A DNA stretch of 18,896 nucleotides, taken from contig CAZHUE010000034.1 in NCBI GenBank assembly GCA_964535875.1, positions 1 to 18,896 on the forward strand, in the 5' to 3' direction. The notes below the pieces were generated by a model that was not told where the DNA came from, ran no database searches, and was given only the letters and a program-made list of their open reading frames with translations. Positions 15,857-18,896 of this stretch are shown here, one piece after another (the first letter of the stretch is position 1; each line of letters starts with the position of its first letter). This DNA comes from QPIN01 sp964535875. GTDB taxonomy: Bacteria > Pseudomonadota > Gammaproteobacteria > Methylococcales > Methylomonadaceae. Both the position numbers and the translations under genes were made by a program.

Positions 15857-16987
15857 ATGGAAATTGAAACAAGGGATGAGCAATTTTATCAACCATCAGT
15901 CATAGGGACAATACTAAGAAAGCTTCATATTGATATTCCATTATTAATTGGACTTTTTTTAATTTGTAGCAGTAGTTTTGTAATTTTATATAGTGCTGGA
16001 GGAGAAGATTTAAGTATTTTGATGCGGCAAGCAACACGAGTGGCATTTGCGTTTGTTTTGATGATTGTACTGGCACATATCAACCCAAGACAATTTCAAA
16101 GATATTCTCCTTCATTATATTTAATAGGTGTGATGTTATTGATCTCGGTTTTAATATTTGGGCATATTAGTAAAGGAGCTCAGCGTTGGCTCGACTTGGG
16201 TTTTTTTCGTTTTCAACCCTCCGAGATGATAAAAATTACCACGCCAATGATGATAGCCAAGTTTCTATCTGAATATTCTTTACCACCAAAACCAAAACAA
16301 TTCTATATTGCAGCAGTATTAATTATTATTCCAACCTTATTGATTGCAAAACAACCTGATTTAGGGACATCAATATTAGTTGCTAGTTCTGGTGCGGCAG
16401 TCTTGTTTTTTGCGGGCTTGTCATGGACGTTTATGCTAGTAATCGTAGGTGTGTTAGCTTCATTAACCCCCGTATTATGGCATTTTATGCACGACTATCA
16501 GAAAGGACGGGTTATAGCCTTTCTAAATCCTGAGTCTGATCCATTGGGAAAGGGGTACCATATCATACAATCTAAAATTGCTATTGGCTCTGGAGGGTTA
16601 CATGGAAAAGGCTGGCTTGGTAGTACCCAGGCAAAGCTGGATTTTCTCCCCGAAAGTTCAACTGATTTTATTTTTGCCGTATTTGCAGAAGAATTTGGAT
16701 TGTTGGGATGTCTAGGGTTATTGTTATTGTATTTTTTGGTCATCATTAGATGTTTATATATTGCTGTTCAGGCACAAGATAGCTATAGTCGATTACTGGC
16801 AGGGAGCTTAACCTTTTCTTTTTTTGTTTATGTCTTTGTTAATATTGGCATGGTCATCGGCATATTGCCTGTAGTAGGCGTTCCATTGCCACTTATTAGT
16901 TATGGAGGAACTTCAATGGTGACTTTATTGGCAAGTTTCGGTATTCTTATGTCGATACATACGCATAGGAAACTTTTACCGACTTGA
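15857..16987 (+). CDS. rodA: SEDS peptidoglycan glycosyltransferase RodA
   Basis: RodA polymerises lipid II into glycan strands at the inner membrane and works as a complex with PBP2, whose gene ends directly before it. The 376 residues (370 in E. coli) form about ten membrane helices. Visible: the YSAGGED turn after helix 1, GAQRWLDLGFFRFQPSEMIKI, KQPDLGTSILVASSGA, the large loop with GYHIIQSKIAIGSGG..GKGWL..TQ, then LPESSTDFIFAVFAEEFG with Asp270, equivalent to the essential Asp262 of E. coli RodA, and finally GVPLPLISYGGTSM near the C-terminus. FtsW is the main alternative in this family; the PBP2 pairing and the LDLGFFRFQPSE form favour RodA. Confidence 0.97.
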   Translation: MEIETRDEQFYQPSVIGTILRKLHIDIPLLIGLFLICSSSFVILYSAGGEDLSILMRQATRVAFAFVLMIVLAHINPRQFQRYSPSLYLIGVMLLISVLIFGHISKGAQRWLDLGFFRFQPSEMIKITTPMMIAKFLSEYSLPPKPKQFYIAAVLIIIPTLLIAKQPDLGTSILVASSGAAVLFFAGLSWTFMLVIVGVLASLTPVLWHFMHDYQKGRVIAFLNPESDPLGKGYHIIQSKIAIGSGGLHGKGWLGSTQAKLDFLPESSTDFIFAVFAEEFGLLGCLGLLLLYFLVIIRCLYIAVQAQDSYSRLLAGSLTFSFFVYVFVNIGMVIGILPVVGVPLPLISYGGTSMVTLLASFGILMSIHTHRKLLPT

Positions 16988-16990
16988 ATT

Positions 16991-18004
16991 ATGAAAAAAA
17001 TATTTATTCAAATAATATTGTGTAGCAGCTTTTTGTTTAGCTTTAATGTAAAAGCCGCTATAAAAGAAACCGAATTGTTTAACAGTTTTGTTGATAATAT
17101 GGTCAACAAACATCAATTTGATTCCACTGAATTAAAAAAACTATTTCAGGCCGTTAATATTCAGCAAAAAATTATTGACACTATGAAAAAGCCTGCAGAA
17201 GGTTTGGCCTGGCATAAATATCGAAAAATATTTATGACCGAAACACGTATTAAAGAGGGGGTTGAATTTTGGCAAAAACATGAGGCAGTATTAACCTCAG
17301 TAGAGGAAAAATATGGTATTCCTGCCGAAATTATCATTGCAATTCTAGGGGTTGAGACCAAGTATGGGCAAAATACCGGGAATGACAGAGTAATAGATGC
17401 GCTTTCTACTTTAGCTTTTAACTATCCAAAGCGAAGTAAATTTTTCCTTAGAGAGCTAGAAAGCTTTTTAATACTCTGCCGAGAGGAAAAAATGAATCCC
17501 TTGGAGCCGATGGGTTCCTATGCCGGAGCAATGGGGCTTCCACAATTTATGCCAAGCAGCTACAGAGCTTATGCGGCTGATTATGAAAATGATCAAAAAA
17601 AAGATATTTGGAATAATCCTGCCGATGCAATGGCTAGCATAGCAAATTATTTTGTGGAACATCATTGGCAAAAAGGTGCGGGGATTGTTTTTCCTGTTAC
17701 CGCAAAAGGGGATGGGTATAAACAGGTGTTAACAAAAGGGCTTAAACCTGATTTTACCTGGGGGGAAGTACAAGCCAGGCAAGTTACTGGCAAAAATGTA
17801 ATTAATAATAATGAAATGGTGAAATTATTATCTTTCCAACAAGAACAGAGTCAAGACTTATGGGTAGGATTAAATAATTTTTATGTCATTACACGGTATA
17901 ATCATAGTCCCTTATATGCAATGGCTGTTTTTCAGTTAAGTGAGGCTATTGTTAAAGAAAAACAACTTAATCAGTCTGAAAAGATGATGGACAAAAAGAA
18001 GTAA
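16991..18004 (+). CDS. mltB: Lytic murein transglycosylase B, apparently without a lipid anchor
   Basis: This family 103 lytic transglycosylase cleaves the MurNAc-GlcNAc bond of peptidoglycan with formation of 1,6-anhydro-MurNAc, in the periplasm. The 337 residues (361 in E. coli MltB) start with a signal peptide, MKKIFIQIILCSSFLFS, with a likely cleavage after VKA (residue 22). The cysteine at 11 is preceded by IIL, not a lipobox, so the enzyme looks soluble like SltB1 rather than lipid-linked. Visible: the catalytic Glu122 in ILGVETKYGQNTG, the EPMGSYAGAMGLPQFMPSSYRAYA block that binds the substrate, and the IANYF..HHWQKG segment. It begins 3 bp after the rodA stop and belongs to the elongasome operon, supplying the cutting activity beside synthesis. 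Confidence 0.94.
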   Translation: MKKIFIQIILCSSFLFSFNVKAAIKETELFNSFVDNMVNKHQFDSTELKKLFQAVNIQQKIIDTMKKPAEGLAWHKYRKIFMTETRIKEGVEFWQKHEAVLTSVEEKYGIPAEIIIAILGVETKYGQNTGNDRVIDALSTLAFNYPKRSKFFLRELESFLILCREEKMNPLEPMGSYAGAMGLPQFMPSSYRAYAADYENDQKKDIWNNPADAMASIANYFVEHHWQKGAGIVFPVTAKGDGYKQVLTKGLKPDFTWGEVQARQVTGKNVINNNEMVKLLSFQQEQSQDLWVGLNNFYVITRYNHSPLYAMAVFQLSEAIVKEKQLNQSEKMMDKKK

Positions 18005-18052
18005 GATCTTCTTGGTACTTTTTTGAAAATGAAATTTTTTTCCGGACAAGAC

Positions 18053-18058
18053 TATAAT
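18053..18058 (+). promoter_or_regulatory. Candidate -10 box for rlpA
   Basis: A perfect TATAAT lies in the 89-bp gap between mltB and rlpA, 35 bp before the rlpA ATG. The -35 region (TGAAAT at 18030-18035) is weak. The gap is longer than the others in this operon, so a separate or additional start for rlpA is plausible. Confidence 0.3.
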
Positions 18059-18093
18059 TTTTGATACAAAATTTTAATAAAAAATAGATTATT

Positions 18094-18896
18094 ATGAATA
18101 AGGGATTGATAGCCTTGATGTTTTTTTTTAGTAGCGGATGTTCAGCTGGCTCAGCTTTAAATGATGAGAATAAAGATAGTGCACCTGTTCATGTCCCTAT
18201 AAATATATCGTCGGTTGCTGATGCAGTGCCTAAATATGAAAAAAGGACCAGAGCAGGAAACCCTCCTCAATATAAAGTATTTGGTAAGCAATACAAGATA
18301 TTAAAGAAAAGTAAAGGGTATCAGAAAAGAGGTGTAGCCTCTTGGTATGGAACTAAATTTCATGGAAGAAAAACTTCAAACGGTGAAGTGTATGATATGT
18401 ATGGCATGACAGCAGCACACAAAACTTTGCCTATTCCCAGTTATGTACGAGTCACTAATCTAAATAATAAAAAAACAATAGTTGTGAGGATTAATGATAG
18501 AGGCCCTTTTCATGAAAACAGAGTGATAGATTTATCTTACACAGCTGCTGTGAAGTTGGGGATTCTAAAAATGGGGACGGGTTTTGTCGAAGTAACCGCA
18601 TTAGAACCAGTTTTAGCAGAAGGTCAAAAAGAAGAAGAGGGTGTGCAATTATTTCACTCACAACAAGGAGTAACGGCCTATCTACAAGTAGGGGCTTTTA
18701 ATAATCAGGCTTATGCAAAACAATTGCAAAATAAGATAATATCAAGACAGATATTACATTCAAGAATTCAGGTCGATCAACAGCAAGGCGGCCAAGTGTA
18801 CAAAGTACAGGTTGGACCATTTTATACAACTCAACAGATAGACAATATAAATGAGAAACTGGCTCTAATTGGCTATAAGAATACGAAATTAATTGT
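18094..18896 (+). CDS. rlpA: Septal-ring lipoprotein RlpA (lytic transglycosylase), 3' end outside the window
   Basis: The frame is open from ATG 18094 to the last base (267 complete codons), so the end of the gene is missing. RlpA is an outer-membrane lipoprotein; in Pseudomonas it cleaves naked glycan strands lacking stem peptides. Visible: a short signal sequence with FSSGC, Cys16 being the probable lipidated residue (the lipobox has Ser at -3, less common than Leu); a double-psi beta-barrel domain about 80-170 with GVASWYG, FHGRKTSNGEVYD and RINDRGPF; and a SPOR domain from about 194 (AYLQVGAFNNQAYAKQL) that binds denuded glycan at the septum. Glu98 and Asp135 lie 37 residues apart, the spacing of the catalytic pair Glu120/Asp157 of P. 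aeruginosa RlpA. It follows mltB by 89 bp; a dacA gene often comes next in this gene order, but is out of view. Confidence 0.93.
   Translation, partial: MNKGLIALMFFFSSGCSAGSALNDENKDSAPVHVPINISSVADAVPKYEKRTRAGNPPQYKVFGKQYKILKKSKGYQKRGVASWYGTKFHGRKTSNGEVYDMYGMTAAHKTLPIPSYVRVTNLNNKKTIVVRINDRGPFHENRVIDLSYTAAVKLGILKMGTGFVEVTALEPVLAEGQKEEEGVQLFHSQQGVTAYLQVGAFNNQAYAKQLQNKIISRQILHSRIQVDQQQGGQVYKVQVGPFYTTQQIDNINEKLALIGYKNTKLI

Noticed and set aside
1..18896. CRISPR array, prophage, toxin-antitoxin or defence island
   Set aside because: No regularly spaced direct repeats, integrase, phage or toxin genes were seen; all long frames are recognised housekeeping genes apart from one amidohydrolase.

Overview
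This window is a stretch of a low-GC (roughly 38-40 % by eye) gammaproteobacterial chromosome. The order gatCAB facing mreBCD is familiar from pseudomonads, methanotrophs and other gammaproteobacteria. The SecA tail (CxCx8CH), the SEDS/PBP2 pair and the MltB/RlpA pair are also of the gammaproteobacterial kind. I cannot fix the genus from the sequence alone. The genes are housekeeping genes; the unusual material lies mostly between them.

Layout. Positions 1-252 hold the C-terminal end of an ammonium transporter, followed by a probable terminator. secA (576-3320) stands alone. After a 304-bp gap come glgP (glycogen phosphorylase) and, directly abutting it, trmL (wobble-position tRNA 2'-O-methyltransferase). 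On the minus strand, gatC-gatA-gatB (tRNA-dependent amidotransferase) is followed 43 bp later by a membrane-anchored amidohydrolase of unknown substrate. Divergent from gatC is the rod-shape and cell-wall elongation cluster: mreB, mreC, mreD, mrdA (PBP2), rodA, mltB and rlpA, the last cut off by the window end. MreBCD, RodA (glycosyltransferase) and PBP2 (transpeptidase) form the elongasome. MltB and RlpA are lytic transglycosylases that cleave the peptidoglycan they build.

The most notable findings are non-coding. Two MITE-like elements with long terminal inverted repeats are present. One (6645-6857) lies between trmL and the amidohydrolase and supplies the last codon and stop of the latter. 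The other (12365-12517, flanked by TA) is inserted between mreB and mreC and splits the usual mreBC spacing. Just after the second one, the mreC reading frame has no ATG, GTG or TTG where family alignment puts its first residue. It has an ATA preceded by a well-placed GAGG, so mreC may start at AUA. A 13-codon leader ORF stops exactly on that codon (ATAA overlap). I found no CRISPR array, RNA gene, prophage or defence island, and no clearly novel multi-gene system.
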